Source: Anastrepha obliqua
Lineage: Eukaryota > Arthropoda > Insecta > Diptera > Tephritidae
Reading direction: 5' to 3'
Length of the DNA: 64,000 nucleotides
NCBI RefSeq assembly: GCF_027943255.1
Contig: NC_072897.1
Coordinates: forward strand, 44,304,044 to 44,368,043
Part shown: one piece after another, positions 11,410-22,050 of the stretch
Layout: each line of letters starts with the position of its first letter
How positions within the stretch are numbered: the stretch's first letter is position 1
Translations under genes and position numbers: made by a program
The notes under the pieces: model-generated
Told to the model about the DNA's origin: nothing
The model's database searches: none
The model's input: the letters and a program-made list of their open reading frames with translations, nothing else

Positions 11410-12841
11410 TAGTACACTGACGATACAACAAATAACCGGTAACGATGGATTCGCGCAAATAAAATTAGATGACGTCGATATTATAACGGAGTACGACATT
11501 GTTTTACACCTCATCGACCCAAAAGAAATATACACTATTTTGACATCTATAGAGGACCTTATTTTTGACACTAAATTAATAGAATATAAACCTTTACTCG
11601 AGAGTGAAATTAAACGCATCAGGATGAAATTACACACAATTGTATCAAACGGACGGAAAATGGGACTTATAAACATATTGGGAACCGGTTTGAAATGGTT
11701 ATACGGAACAATGGATGACAATGACCGACAGAATATCGAAGATCATTTAAAAATTATAGACGGGAATACTCATATGACTATCTCCAACATTAACAAAAAT
11801 ATACAAATTAACAGCCATTTCAATGAAACTTTCAAGAAAAAAGATAATAGGTAAATTTAACGAAATTGAAAAAGGATACACTAATCTGAGAAACAGTTTA
11901 TCTACCTTAACACTTTAATGAAAATAAAAATGTCAGAAGACAATGTCAAACACATACAAAACAATATAGTTTCCGCAAAATTAAACATTATGTCAGACAA
12001 TATACTCACAAATGAAGAAATAATTAAATATAACATAGACATCAATAAGTTACAAAGTATAAAATTAGGAACAGCACGATATAGGGAAAATAAAATAATT
12101 TTAGCAATTAAAATTCCTAATAAAGCAATAATAGCAAAGAGATCAATTTTTACCCCTATAAGTAATGATAACTATGAAGAACTAATTTTTGAGCACGAAG
12201 ATGTTATTGAACTGAATAATGCATTTTATAAACACGGAAAAGATTTCTACAAACACCATTTAAAACAAGCTAAACTATGTATATTTAACAAAAATTGTAA
12301 CAAAAGAAAAAATAATAGAGAGGAAACAGTAAGCATCGAAAACGGCTTGATATTATTAAAAAACCATAAAAATAGCTATATAGAAAGTACTTGCGACGAA
12401 CGAAAAATGTATGTAAAGAAAAAGTATCTAATACTCTTTTACAATTGTGAAATATATATTAACAATGAAACATATAAAAACCTAAATAGGAACTTTAAAC
12501 AAAATTTTGAACTAAACAACATAATTTTCAATATTAATTATACAAAACTAAAACCAACTTTTGATGAAATTATTTTAAAGCAAAAAAAAAATATCGAGAA
12601 AATAAAAGAACTACAATACCACAAAAAAATCAACACAACTTATAACTTACTAACATTTTTTGCAATTCTGACAATAATACTCGTAACAATTTTAGTACTT
12701 TTATTCACTTACCACACAAAAAAGAACAAAAAAATTGCATTAAATATAGCTCTGAAAACTCAGGAGAGTTCTCAATCAAAGAAGGGAGGAGTTACGTCAC
12801 ATGAAACGCCAACCACAATTCCCATCAATTGGGAAACATAA
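11354..12841 (+). pseudogene. Errantivirus env glycoprotein, frameshifted
   Basis: Env mediates cell entry in infectious errantiviruses and belongs to the baculovirus F-like family. An N-terminal hydrophobic leader (ILITMLIMAL) is followed by the surface region. A segment at about 11650-11710 occupies the place of the furin site and fusion peptide, but the basic cleavage motif is degenerate. Coding stops at 11852-11854, and the intervening bases are frameshifted before similarity resumes at about 11918. The C-terminal half ends with a transmembrane segment (LLTFFAILTIILVTILVLL) and a short basic tail. The last codons run into the 3' LTR. It is not expected to give a functional protein. Confidence 0.75.
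12778..12789 (+). promoter_or_regulatory. Polypurine tract of errantivirus
   Basis: The purine run AAAGAAGGGAGG directly precedes the 3' LTR start AGTTACG, as expected for the plus-strand primer. Confidence 0.75.
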
Positions 12842-13294
12842 GAAAAGAAATTCGAAACGAAAAGTATTGCAATAAGTGTTGGAAAGAAATAAAAAGAAAT
12901 AAACAAATAAGAATAGCAACAGCAACAATTCTTATTAGCATAATTGCAATGCTTGCTCTTAGACAATAAAATAAATTCGTAACCAAAAATATTGCAATAG
13001 CATAAATTCTTATTAGCATAATTGCAATGCTTGCTTTTTGATAATAAAATAAATTTGAAACAAAAATATTGGAGTAAGCTTAAGAAAGAAAAAGAAACAA
13101 ATAAGAATAGAAATAACAGCAATTCTTATTTGTACAAGTGCAACGTTTGCAATTTTACCAACATAGAAAATAAGTATTTAAGCAACCAAAATAAAATTGT
13201 ATGCAGTCGATAATTAGAGTTTAATAAGTAAATCTTAAAATTAAACAAGTGAAAATTGTTTTTTTTCGAATGGCTCGGCTCGGAAGACATTATT
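12790..13294 (+). repeat. 3' LTR of errantivirus
   Basis: It runs from AGTTACGTCACATG to GACATTATT and matches the 5' LTR except for scattered substitutions, one fewer copy of the 48-bp internal tandem repeat, and a diverged stretch around 13225-13275. It is followed by the CGTGCG candidate target duplication. Confidence 0.8.
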
Positions 13295-13483
13295 CGTGCG
13301 GTTATATGTACATATATGCATATGTATAAACGAATATGCATTGTTTTGCTTACAATAGAAACATCTACGCACATACATTGTCCCAACATATGTTTTCATA
13401 TATGCATACATACATATGTCAACGTAGATAAGTTTTTTTTGCATATGCTCTTGAATTTTTTATATGTATATTAATATGATAGA

Positions 13484-14600
13484 AAGAAGATTGCGCCCAT
13501 CAAGAGTGCGTGACTTCACGTTTTTCCGAGTTGTGCAGTGTTGCCAATCATTTGCTCTTCTTCTTTTTTCTTAATTTAAAGCTACCGAAACTGTAAGTAA
13601 AAAAGAACTGGATTATTAAACAAAAAAAGGTTAAAAAAGGTCACTCTGAGAAGATTTTAGTGCTAATGAAAATTTTTTGACTCTTATAAAATTTGATAAT
13701 TGGAAGGTACAAATTTAATTTTTGGCTCAATTTAAGGTTATGCAAGAATATTAAATCTTCTTCTCTCAACTCTTCTTAAGGTTGAAAACCTTTTTACACA
13801 TTTTAAAAAGCGTTTGAACTTACTGAATGCGAATTAAAACCATAGAGATATAATCGTTTCTTCCGGCCCTCAATCCTTTCTGGGACATAGGGCATCAAGA
13901 GGTGTATTCATTGTAAAAATAAGCCACAAAATATCACAAAATACTAAAGAAATCATACTGACATTTTTACAAAAAGAGTACCTTATCTAGCTACTTAACC
14001 TCATATATAGCAAAAAAGTCGTTCCCTTAACAAAAGAGTCTCGCTTAGCAAAAAAAACTCATAAATTAAATTGTACATAAGCATAACACATTTATTTAAA
14101 AAAAAGTACATTCTAAAAACAATTTGTCACGCATACAAAGTTCTTTAAGTAATTCAATAAAAATTTGGTATTTTATTTTCTTTAAATGCGCATTTTAGTC
14201 CGTTTTTATATCCAAAGTTAGGCAACACTGCAATAGCGAGAGAGAGATTTGACTGCTGAAAACAGAAGAGCACCAACAACAACTGCAATCTCGGGCAATA
14301 CTACCAGATGTTAAAAAAAATAAAGCTAAATAAAAGGGAGTGAATTATTGAACTAATTTTTAAAAAATGTATATTTTACAAAATTATAAACGTTACTCAT
14401 AATTAGAGAAGGCTAGAAAAATGTCATGGAGAAAGAATTAAAACTCCGAGACTAAATAACAAAAAAGAAATGCTAAATCAAGTTACGAAAATGATAACCA
14501 GGCCGTACTGGTGCTAATACCACGTAACTCATTGCCAAATTCGCTAAGCGCAAAGTAATGGCACCACAATAGGCGCCATCTAATTATTCTTTCCATCGTG
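13484..14600. other. Unidentified 1.1-kb insert in duplicated segment B
   Basis: In copy A the sequence ending GAATTTTTTAT (about 5325) passes within 20 bp into CATATGAGCTGTG. In copy B the same two anchors are at 13455 and 14601, so about 1.1 kb is extra. It has no coding sequence I can support. A 10-bp inverted pair, CAGTGTTGCC at 13536 and GGCAACACTG at 14222, may mark the ends of a hAT-like or other non-autonomous transposon of about 700 bp, but no target duplication is visible. Confidence 0.45.
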
Positions 14601-14724
14601 CATATGAGCTGTGTTATGAGGCAGGTCAAATTTTTTTTCTGCTCACATAAATATAGATGCTATATGTATTCAGAATTTTTAGAAATGTAGATGTTATATG
14701 TATTCAAAATTTTTAGATCAATGG

Positions 14725-15420
14725 GTACGTAAATAAGCAGATTTGTCAATTTTGGAGTGAAGGTCAGCCAGAAGAATTGCAAGAGCTACCAATGTATCCA
14801 GAAAAGGTCACAGTTTGGTGCAGTTTATGGGCTGGAGGTATCACTGGACCAGGAAGATGATGCGAATCATAACGTAGCTGTGAATGGTGAGCGCTACCGT
14901 GAAATGATATCCAACTTTTTTTGACCAAAATGCAAGAACTTGACTTGCATGACATGTGGTTTCAGCAAGACGGTGCCACATGCCACACAGCACGCGTAAC
15001 AATGGACTTGTTGAGAGGCGAGTTCGGTGAACATTTAATTTCACGTTCGGGACCTGTAAATCTGTCAGTTGGCCACCCAGATCGTGCGATATAACGCTTT
15101 TAGATTATTTTTCGTGGGGCCATGTTAAAGCTCATGTCTATTCAGACAAGTCTGCTTCAATTAACGCATTGAAAGACAACAGTAAAGCATTTAAGTATAT
15201 GTGAGATACCGGCCGAAACATTGGAAAGAGTATGCCAAAATTGGACTAAGCGAATGGACCATTTGAAGCGCAGTCGCGGTCAACATTTGCATGAAATAAT
15301 CTTTAAACATTAAATTATATGGATTGTATTATCGATTTAAATAAAAATTTCATGCATTTTTCTGAATTTTACGTGTGATGTTTTGAAAAACTTTCCCATA
15401 GCTCTTAAAAAATCACCCTT
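14725..15420 (+). mobile_element. Mariner remnant (rosa/DD41D-like), 5'-truncated
   Basis: The C-terminal half of a mariner transposase is followed by a right terminal repeat. Read on the minus strand, the repeat starts AGGGTGATTTTTTAAGAGC, and it abuts a TA at about 15421. Both flanks match copy A (about 5405-5424), so the left edge is near 14725. The N-terminal half and left terminal repeat are missing. Confidence 0.75.
14740..15312 (+). pseudogene. Mariner transposase C-terminal fragment
   Basis: This is a degenerate coding remnant spread over several frames. It starts with NKQICQFWSEGQPEE and PEKVTVWCSLWAGGITGP, the stretch just after the first catalytic Asp in the intact element at 37870. 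It continues with MWFQQDGATCHTA, holding the second catalytic Asp, and with LLDYFSWGHVKAHVY, holding the third. Stops and frame changes interrupt it (for example after ISNFF near 14920). Its closest visible relative in the window is the DD41D transposase at 37870-38952. Confidence 0.75.
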
Positions 15421-15897
15421 TAGTATATGAATATACATACGAATTTAAAAAGTACAACATATTGTTATATACTAACCCCTAATGTAAGTGAATGGTTTAC
15501 AAAGTTAATTTTGTATGTGGATATTTTGAAATAATTTTGGTAATACATTTAGTATCAATACAATTTAGTTAATTAGGTACTTAAAATTTCACATTAATGC
15601 ATGTATATACTTAGAATTAATTTATTCATCTCACAAGAAATAATCCATTTGCGCATGCATAGCGCCGACGGCAAATAAGCATGAAAGAAAAATGTACAAG
15701 TCTGCTGTTATTTTATTTTGCCTAACACCAAATCATGGCATATCACATTTCAATGCAAACGCTATATTTAATTATGTTGACTACGCTCCGCTATGTTAAC
15801 TCTCTTCTGGTAAATTTTCCAAGACCTTGGTAAAATAATAATACAAATTTCTTCTCATTCGTTCCTAAGCCTTCTCTATGAATTTACGTTCTCTAGC

Positions 15898-16560
15898 TGA
15901 AGTACAACGGGATAAAGAAAAAAGCGATAATATAAATCGGGTATTCTCCGTAAAGTAAACAAGCCATGAAAACGACCAAGTCACTAACACATCTATGGGC
16001 ATAAACCGACCAACGGTTTGTTTACTTACATATGTATACCGGAGATTACGTAATACCCCAATTGTATTTTGTTGCTGCATAGATAAGTTTTTACAAGACA
16101 CTGTCAAAATTAGAACTAAAAAAATTTTTTAGAGATTCGTGTTAGAAAAAAAAATTCGCGTAAAAATATGTATTAATTCTCATTGGTAAACCACGTTATT
16201 TCAAAATCGTGTAAAAAACCGCATAAAAAAAGAGTTGGGTGTGTATTGAAATAAATACGCTAGAATGTTATTTTAATGCTCCTCTCTGCTGCTGCTCTCC
16301 ACATTAAGTATACTATACTCTTTATGTAGGCGACGGCCCTGGCAGCCAGTGCTTTAGATTTATGTAAGTGTAGCAATTATTTATAATTTAATAGTTTTTC
16401 TTTATGTAAATAAACTAAAATAAAATATATTTAAATGATTAATTAACTATTTACCTACTATCAGAGAAGATAAAATAATTGTTTCGAAATTTTCTCCTAG
16501 TACTGAAATATCCGGCACAGAACTTTTTTATAAGATAGAATTAAAAATTGTTTTAGCATA
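15898..16560. other. Non-coding stretch with a short third copy of the duplicated segment
   Basis: No gene is supported. At 16439-16535 the sequence matches the left flank (481-510) and the right flank (3417-3470) of the Jockey insertion without the insertion. The remainder is AT-rich unique-looking DNA. Confidence 0.6.
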
Positions 16561-16779
16561 CAGGGTGTGTTCAAAAATTATAGGGAATTTTGAGTTTTCG
16601 CAGGTTACGTATATTCGAATGTCGATTTTTTTGTGGCGATGTGTGGGTACTCATATCTCTCACCCATGCCGAAGAGTTCGGCCATTTTGAATGTTCAGTT
16701 AATTGTTGACAGCTGCTTTGCTTGCACGTGTTTCGGGTCGTCTACGATTATTACCTATTTAAAAAGATTGATTAAAGGA

Positions 16780-17070
16780 CCTGTATCAAATTTGGTGTGA
16801 AAAACGAAGTTAAGTGCGCGGATGCATTCCAATGTTGACTGTGTCATACGTAGAAGCTACTTTGGACTAAGGCAACGTTTATCGCTTCAAAATGTTCTCA
16901 GAAGGCCGAGAAGATGTAAATGACGAAAAGCGTGCCAGACGCCCGAGTCCTTCAACAACAGACGAAAAAATTGATGAAGTGAAGAAAATGGTATTGGCCA
17001 ATCGTCGAATCACCGTTAGAGAAGTTGCTGAGGACCTAGACATATCGATTGGCTCGTGCCATTCGATTTT
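16780..17070 (+). pseudogene. Mariner transposase, N-terminal half
   Basis: Coding similarity starts near KNEVKCADAFQ (about 16797), changes frame, then continues as MFSEGREDVNDEKRA at 16892. The second helix-turn-helix follows (ANRRITVREVAEDLDISIG SCHSI, ending at about 17070). This is the DNA-binding half of a mariner transposase. Stops and frameshifts break it before 16892, and it stops where the nested insertion begins. The rest of the gene resumes at about 20011. Confidence 0.8.
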
Positions 17071-17501
17071 GACGTGATAACGTCTTATAATTCGATGTAG
17101 CCGGCTCCAGGCACCAAAAAATGCGGCGTTGTCTTGCTCATGCGGCGTTACCTTGCATGAACTGTAAGCGAGAGCGCGGAACGAACGACAAAGGGGCACA
17201 ATCGGTCCCCGCGTTCAGCAACGTTCAACATCTGGCTCTCTCCTACTTGAGTGAGCATATATATGTATGTATATGCGCATATGTATATAAATTCACATAT
17301 TTGTATTTACATATGCCTTCTTCCTGTGTGCATGGTAATGAACCATTTCTCTATGAGGATTATTAATTTGATTAACTTGAAGAATTTCAAATAAATGATA
17401 TGATGACCATACACTTGATCCTTACCGAATTTATAATTAGTGACGACTAGTTGTTAATAATACCTGTTGTTTTAATGTTTTTATTATTAATTTATAGGAT
17501 A
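17071..17501. other. Unidentified sequence nested in the mariner (left of Helitron)
   Basis: It is GC-richer at its start (GCGAGAGCGCGGAACG around 17170) and AT-rich after 17240, with ATATGTAT tracts. No coding sequence is supported. Together with 19660-20010 it forms the insertion in the mariner, and a Helitron was later inserted into it. It could be a solo LTR, but I could not match its ends. Confidence 0.4.
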
Positions 17502-19659
17502 CTAGCAAACCCGGCCCCCTTCGCTGGGTACACTAAAATAGAATAGATATGGTTTAGAACAGAAAATATACGGTTTTCATATTATTTATTTCTTTATTCT
17601 TTATTCAAGCGCTTTGGCATAAACAATATTTTTTGTTTTTCTATTTGTTTTTGAGTAAATATAAAATATAAATTGAAAATCAGGAAAAAAGAAGATTGTT
17701 TTTAAATTTCAAATCAACGCATATGAATAAACAATCGTCTTTTTTCCTGATCATCCATGAATTTTTCGTTTCAATTTATATGTTTTATTAAGCATTGGAG
17801 CTTTTTTAACCATTAACCATTTATATTTTTCAACAAAAAAAAACGAAAAAAATTGTTTTTTCCACGAACACATAATTTCATTCGGATTTCACATTAAATT
17901 CTCAAATTTCGTAAGAAATTATTCACTGTTCCAAAATCCACTCCAAAAAAATTCACAAACAATTTTTACATGTTGCACTTACGTTTTTTCCTTATGGCAT
18001 CCAAATCAGAAAGAAATATTGACACATTGTAACTCACACTGTCAATTTGACAGTTCAGTTCCGCCCCAAGCGTTAGAAAAGTAAGCGACATTATGGCTGG
18101 CTCAAAAGAACGATGTACCCGTTGCCACTGCTCCGAATTACAACCAACCTTTACGAAACCCATTTTCAATACTTACTTAACAATGTGTGTAAGTTTGGTT
18201 TAATTCGGTGCAAAGACACGGCGGGTCCACGTTTTGGCATATATTTCGAGACCCTAGTCATCAATAGGTATGAAAATTACCCCGTATTAAAGCACTTATC
18301 AACAGCTTTCATTTGATATCCATATTGTACAAACACATTCTAGGGTCCACGTTTTGGTCTCTATCTCGAGACCCTAGTCACGGAGCGGATGGAAATACTC
18401 TGAACTAAAGCATTCACCAACAGCTTCCATTTGATACCCATATTGTACATACACATCCAAAGGTTACCCGGGTCCACGTTGTGACCTATATCTCGAGACC
18501 CTATCTACCAATAGGTATCCAAACTATACGGAAACCATCTTCATTACCTCCTTAACAATGTGTGTAAATTTGGTTTAATTCGGTGCAAACACACGGCGGG
18601 TCCACGTTTTGGCATATATTTCCAGACCCTAGTCATCAATAGGTATGAAAATTACCCCGTATTAAAGCACTTATCAACAGCTTTCATTTGATACCCATAT
18701 TGTACATACACAACCAAAGGTTACCCGGGTCCACGTTTTGACCTATATCTCGAGACCCTAGTCACGGAGCGGCATGAAAAATACTCTGTACTAAAGCATT
18801 CACCAACAGCTTCAATTTGATATCCATATTGTACAAACACATTCTAGGGTCCACGTTTTGGTCTCTATCTCGAGACCCTAGTCACGGAGCGGATGGAAAT
18901 ACTCTGAACTAAAGCATTCACCAACAGCTTCCATTTGATACCCATATTGTACATACACATCCGAAGGTTACCCGGGTCCACGTTTTGACCTATATCTCGA
19001 GACCCTATCTACCAATAGGTATCCAAACTATACGGAAACCATCTTCAATACCTCCTTAACAATGTGTGTAAATTTGGTTTAATTCGGTGCAAAGACACTG
19101 CGGGTCCACGTTTTGGCATATATTTCGAGACCCTAGCCATCAATAGGTATGAAAATTACCGCGTAATAAAGCACTTATTAACAGTTTTCATTTGATACCC
19201 ATATTGTACATACACAACCAAAGGTTACCCGGGTCCACGTTTTGACCTATATCTCGAGACCCTAGTCACGGAGCGGCATGAAAAATACTCTGTACTAAAG
19301 CATTCACCAACAGCTTCAATTTGATATCCATATTGTACAAACACATTCTAGGGTCCACGTTTTGGTCTCTATCTCGAGACCCTAGTCACGGAGCGGCATG
19401 AAAGATACTCTGGACTAATGCATTCAAAAACAGCTTCCATTTGATACCCATATTGTACATACACATCCGAAGGTTACCCGGGTCCACGTTTTGACCTATA
19501 TCTCGAGCCCTATTTCCAAAATAAAATATGATCCATGTTACTCGTGGATGATGTAGCTTTCGAATGGTGAAAGAATTTTTAAAATCGGTCCAGTAGTTTT
19601 TGAGCCTATTCGTAACAAACAAACAAACAAAGTTTTCCTCTTTATAATATTAGTATAGA
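17502..19659 (-). mobile_element. Non-autonomous Helitron with minisatellite core
   Basis: On the minus strand it starts TCTATACTAATATTATAAAG (at 19659). It ends GGGGGCCGGGTTTGCTAG (at 17502) after a GC-rich hairpin (CCCAGCG...CCGGG type), with host A before and host T after. These are the hallmarks of Helitron rolling-circle transposons (5' TC, 3' CTAG, insertion between A and T, no target duplication). It has no Rep/helicase gene. Its core is a minisatellite. It is the reverse-oriented relative of 53254-57120. Confidence 0.85.
18210..19515. repeat. Helitron minisatellite array, about 10 units
   Basis: Tandem units of about 119-130 bp each contain the strings TCTCGAGACCCTA, GGGTCCACGTTTTG and a TTTGATACCCATATTGTAC segment. 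At least two unit types alternate: one has GGTTACCCGGGTCCACG, the other CATTCTAGGGTCCACG. The array gives rise to short open frames that are not genes. Confidence 0.9.
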
Positions 19660-20010
19660 TAATAGGACGATGATAGGAAAAGTAGGAAATGAAAGGGAGT
19701 GTTTCAAGTGTAAGGTGTCTTGAAAAAGTCAAATCGATGATGGTGCCTCTTAGTGTTGTTGACTTATTAACGTCTGATGCACAATCGAAATTGAACATAT
19801 CTTTCATGGATTTGATAAATATTTCGTAGTTTTTCACGTTTGTGTAAACGTAACTCGATCAATTCCTTTGCGATACCATTTACCTCCTTCTTTATATCCA
19901 TACAAAATATCTATCAAACAAATAAAATTAAATTTGCAACCATTCCATCAGTATTTTCTTTGAAGTTGTCACGTTAAACTATCGTCAGTAAAGCGACTTT
20001 ACAGACAACC
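19660..20010. other. Unidentified sequence nested in the mariner (right of Helitron)
   Basis: AT-rich DNA with no supported gene, the right half of the insertion that split the mariner. See the companion stretch at 17071-17501. Confidence 0.4.
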
Positions 20011-20700
20011 TCTTTTTTCAATGATTTGGGCAAGGGACGGGTCGCCGCAAAATTCGTACAAAAACTGCTCAATTTCGACCAAAAGCAACATCGCTTGAAC
20101 ATTGCTAATGAGATGTTGGACTCTGTCCCCGACTACCCAAATTTGCTTCAGAGGTTCATAATTGGTGAGGAATCGTGGGTTTTTGGTTAGAACGTGGAAA
20201 CTAAAGCTCAATCATCTCAATGGAAACTGCCACACGAACCAAGACCAGAAAAAGGGCGTCGAGTTCGGGCGAATATAAAAGTTTTGCTTACCGTTTTCTT
20301 CGATTGCAGGGGCGTTGTGTATCATGAGTTCTTGCCACAGGGTAAAACGGTCAATAAGGAATATTTCCTGCAAGTTATGCGTAATTTGCGCGGAGCAATC
20401 CGCCAGAAACGCCCGGATTTGTGGAAGTACGAAAATTGGCTCTTGCATCACGATAACGCCCCTGCTCACACATCGACTTTTTGGCCAAACACAACAGACT
20501 AATGATGCCACACCAACGTATTCCCCACATCTGGCCCCCTGTGACTTTTTCTTGTTCCCGAAACTAAAGGATGACGTTACACTACGATTGACGAGATAAA
20601 GACGGCATGAAGGAAGAGCTGAACAAGATAAAAATATGATTTTTTGATGTGCTTCGAAGATTGGAAAAAACGTTGTCACAAGTGCATAATGGGTTACTTT
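20011..20700 (+). pseudogene. Mariner transposase, C-terminal half
   Basis: It resumes at NDLGKGRVAAKFV and runs through the catalytic region. IIGEESWVF is the first catalytic site, where mariners have GDE, so the Asp is replaced by Glu. ETKAQSSQWKLPHEPRP, LLHHDNAPAHTS (second Asp) and, in another frame, YSPHLAPCDFFLFPKL (third Asp) follow. A TAG interrupts it after SWVFG (near 20189), a frameshift lies near 20475, and the C-terminal tail is eroded to about 20700. It is non-functional. Confidence 0.85.
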
Positions 20701-20784
20701 GAAGGCGACAAAATAGATATTAATGAATAAATAAATAATTTGGAAAAAAACACAAAATGCGCGATACTTTAGGAGCACACCTCG

Positions 20785-21656
20785 TATGTTAAGCTAGAAT
20801 TTGATCATTCGGATATTTACTCTTTAATTATTGCATGTAAATATGACAAGGCGATGCGTCGAGAGATAGGTCATGGTTGCTGTATCAATACACTAAAACA
20901 CTTGTATGCTCTATGAATTCTCGTCTAAAATTAATTCCGATTCAAAAAATTAGTAAAAAATTTCATTAAATTTGTATAGTTTTAAATTTACTAAAACGCA
21001 CACACCACATTGTAAGGTCGTTTTTAAATTAAATCAACAAACATTAAAGTTACTTCGATTTTAAATGTTGGCGCATTCAAATCTTTTCGTCACTCATTTA
21101 AGTTTGTTTGGAAATATAAATTAAATAAAATTTCGTTTATCAAGTGAACATAGAAGTGCACAAGCAAATTTCTTGCAAAATGCCGTCGGCTATTCGCCAA
21201 TCTGATTTCCTACAAGCAAAAAACTGTGCAGAGCCAATATACTAAAGAGAGAATTCCCTGTAATCAGCTCTGTTAAAAGTTTCACCACACCCCGGCGGTG
21301 GTTATACTGCAAACAGTCACCGACGTAAACGCAGTCCCTTTAAGCTGTTACGATCAAACTAGCGAGAATCCCATGTAAATGACAAATTACTTCCCTTCCG
21401 TGTCGTTGTATCGTAGATTTTGTCGCAGGATTTGTGAAAATTCCTCTCAGGATTGCTTTTCCACCAGAAAGTGTTGCCAAACAGTACATTTCGAAATCAT
21501 TTATAAAATAAACTTGGAAAAATTTTAATTTTTTTTAAATAATTTAAATACAATGTTGAATAATGTTAATTATTGATAAATGAACTATTTGCATTTGTTG
21601 GTTTTTGGCTTTGGTTTATTTAATAATGGAAAATTGTAACTGATAACGCGGATGTG
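20785..21656. other. Non-coding stretch
   Basis: AT-rich DNA with no ORF, RNA gene or repeat I can name. A GC-richer patch lies at 21280-21420 (CACCCCGGCGGTGG). Confidence 0.5.
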
Positions 21657-21689
21657 TTTTTTTTTATTGAGGTGGCAAAAAGCATTGAA

Positions 21690-22050
21690 AGCGGAAAAGT
21701 GTGGGACTCACCCACTAAAAACCCACATCAGCCCAGTTTCCCTCCCGCGGGACGACCGTTAGGTAATACTTCACGGGAGGGGGAGCGGCCTATTGCCTCT
21801 TCATGAAAATGTGCGCTGATGTTCAGCACGTCGCAGCTTGGTAATTACTTACCATTAAGCATTAATTCTGGGGGGGAGAGCGACTTACTGCCTCTACCTG
21901 AAAATCTGCGCTGCTGTTCAGTGTGACGCAGTTTGGTCATTACTAATACCGTTAACTGTTACTAGGTTTTACTTCTTGGGAGGGGGTGTGGCCTATTGCC
22001 TCTACGTAAAAATCTTCGCTGTTGTTCAGTGCGACGCAGCTTGGTAATTA
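21690..22050. repeat. Three tandem repeats in the 3' region of the R1-like element
   Basis: Three units of roughly 90-100 bp start at about 21773, 21870 and 21975. Each has a G-rich run (GGGAGGGGG type), then GCCTATTGCCTCT or ACTGCCTCT, then GCTGTTCAG and GACGCAGCTTGGTAATTACT. The third unit overlaps the end of ORF2, so the 3' UTR grew by duplicating the ORF2 end. Confidence 0.75.

Larger units (their letters stand above)
6279..13294 (+). mobile_element. Errantivirus (Ty3/gypsy with env), full length but defective
   Basis: An LTR-gag-pol-env-LTR provirus of an insect endogenous retrovirus in degenerate form. Both LTRs, a serine-tRNA-type primer site, a polypurine tract and all three coding regions are recognisable. 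It is flanked by CGTGCG at 6273-6278 and 13295-13300, a likely target duplication. It was inserted into duplicated segment copy B. Gag has an internal deletion and frameshift, pol has in-frame stops and loses part of the integrase, and env is frameshifted. The 5' leader also carries a 547-bp foldback element. No part looks functional. Confidence 0.85.
5940..15897. repeat. Duplicated segment, copy B, split by later insertions
   Basis: These are the remnants of the second copy of the tandem duplication: about 5940-6278, 13295-13484, 14600-14725 and 15420-15897. Between them lie the errantivirus (6279-13294), an unidentified insert (about 13484-14600) and a mariner remnant (about 14725-15420). 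Joined in order, the remnants match copy A (3580-4060 and 5213-5930). Copy B lacks the counterpart of about 3417-3570. That block reappears further right, at 16483-16535. Confidence 0.75.
16561..20784 (+). mobile_element. Mariner element split by a 2.9-kb nested insertion
   Basis: The left end CAGGGTGTGTTCAAAAATTA starts after TA at 16559-16560. The right end, read on the minus strand, starts CGAGGTGTGCTCCTAAAGTA and is followed by TA at 20785-20786. The two ends match at most positions over about 30 bp. The transposase N-terminal half (to 17070) and C-terminal half (from about 20011) belong to the same mariner type and meet at the same residue (after GSCHSI, before NDLG). About 2.94 kb was therefore inserted into one element. 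Confidence 0.8.

Noticed and set aside
18113..18316. Open frame of 67 codons, recurring inverted at 56301-56495
   Set aside because: It is the Helitron minisatellite and its flank read in one frame. The recurrence reflects shared repeat DNA, and the frame is not conserved across units.
18210..19515. Regularly spaced repeats reminiscent of a CRISPR array
   Set aside because: Units are contiguous 119-130-bp tandem repeats without variable spacers, in eukaryotic DNA between Helitron ends.
20212..20778. 188-codon minus-strand open frame
   Set aside because: It is antisense to the mariner transposase C-terminal half, whose motifs are clear on the plus strand.
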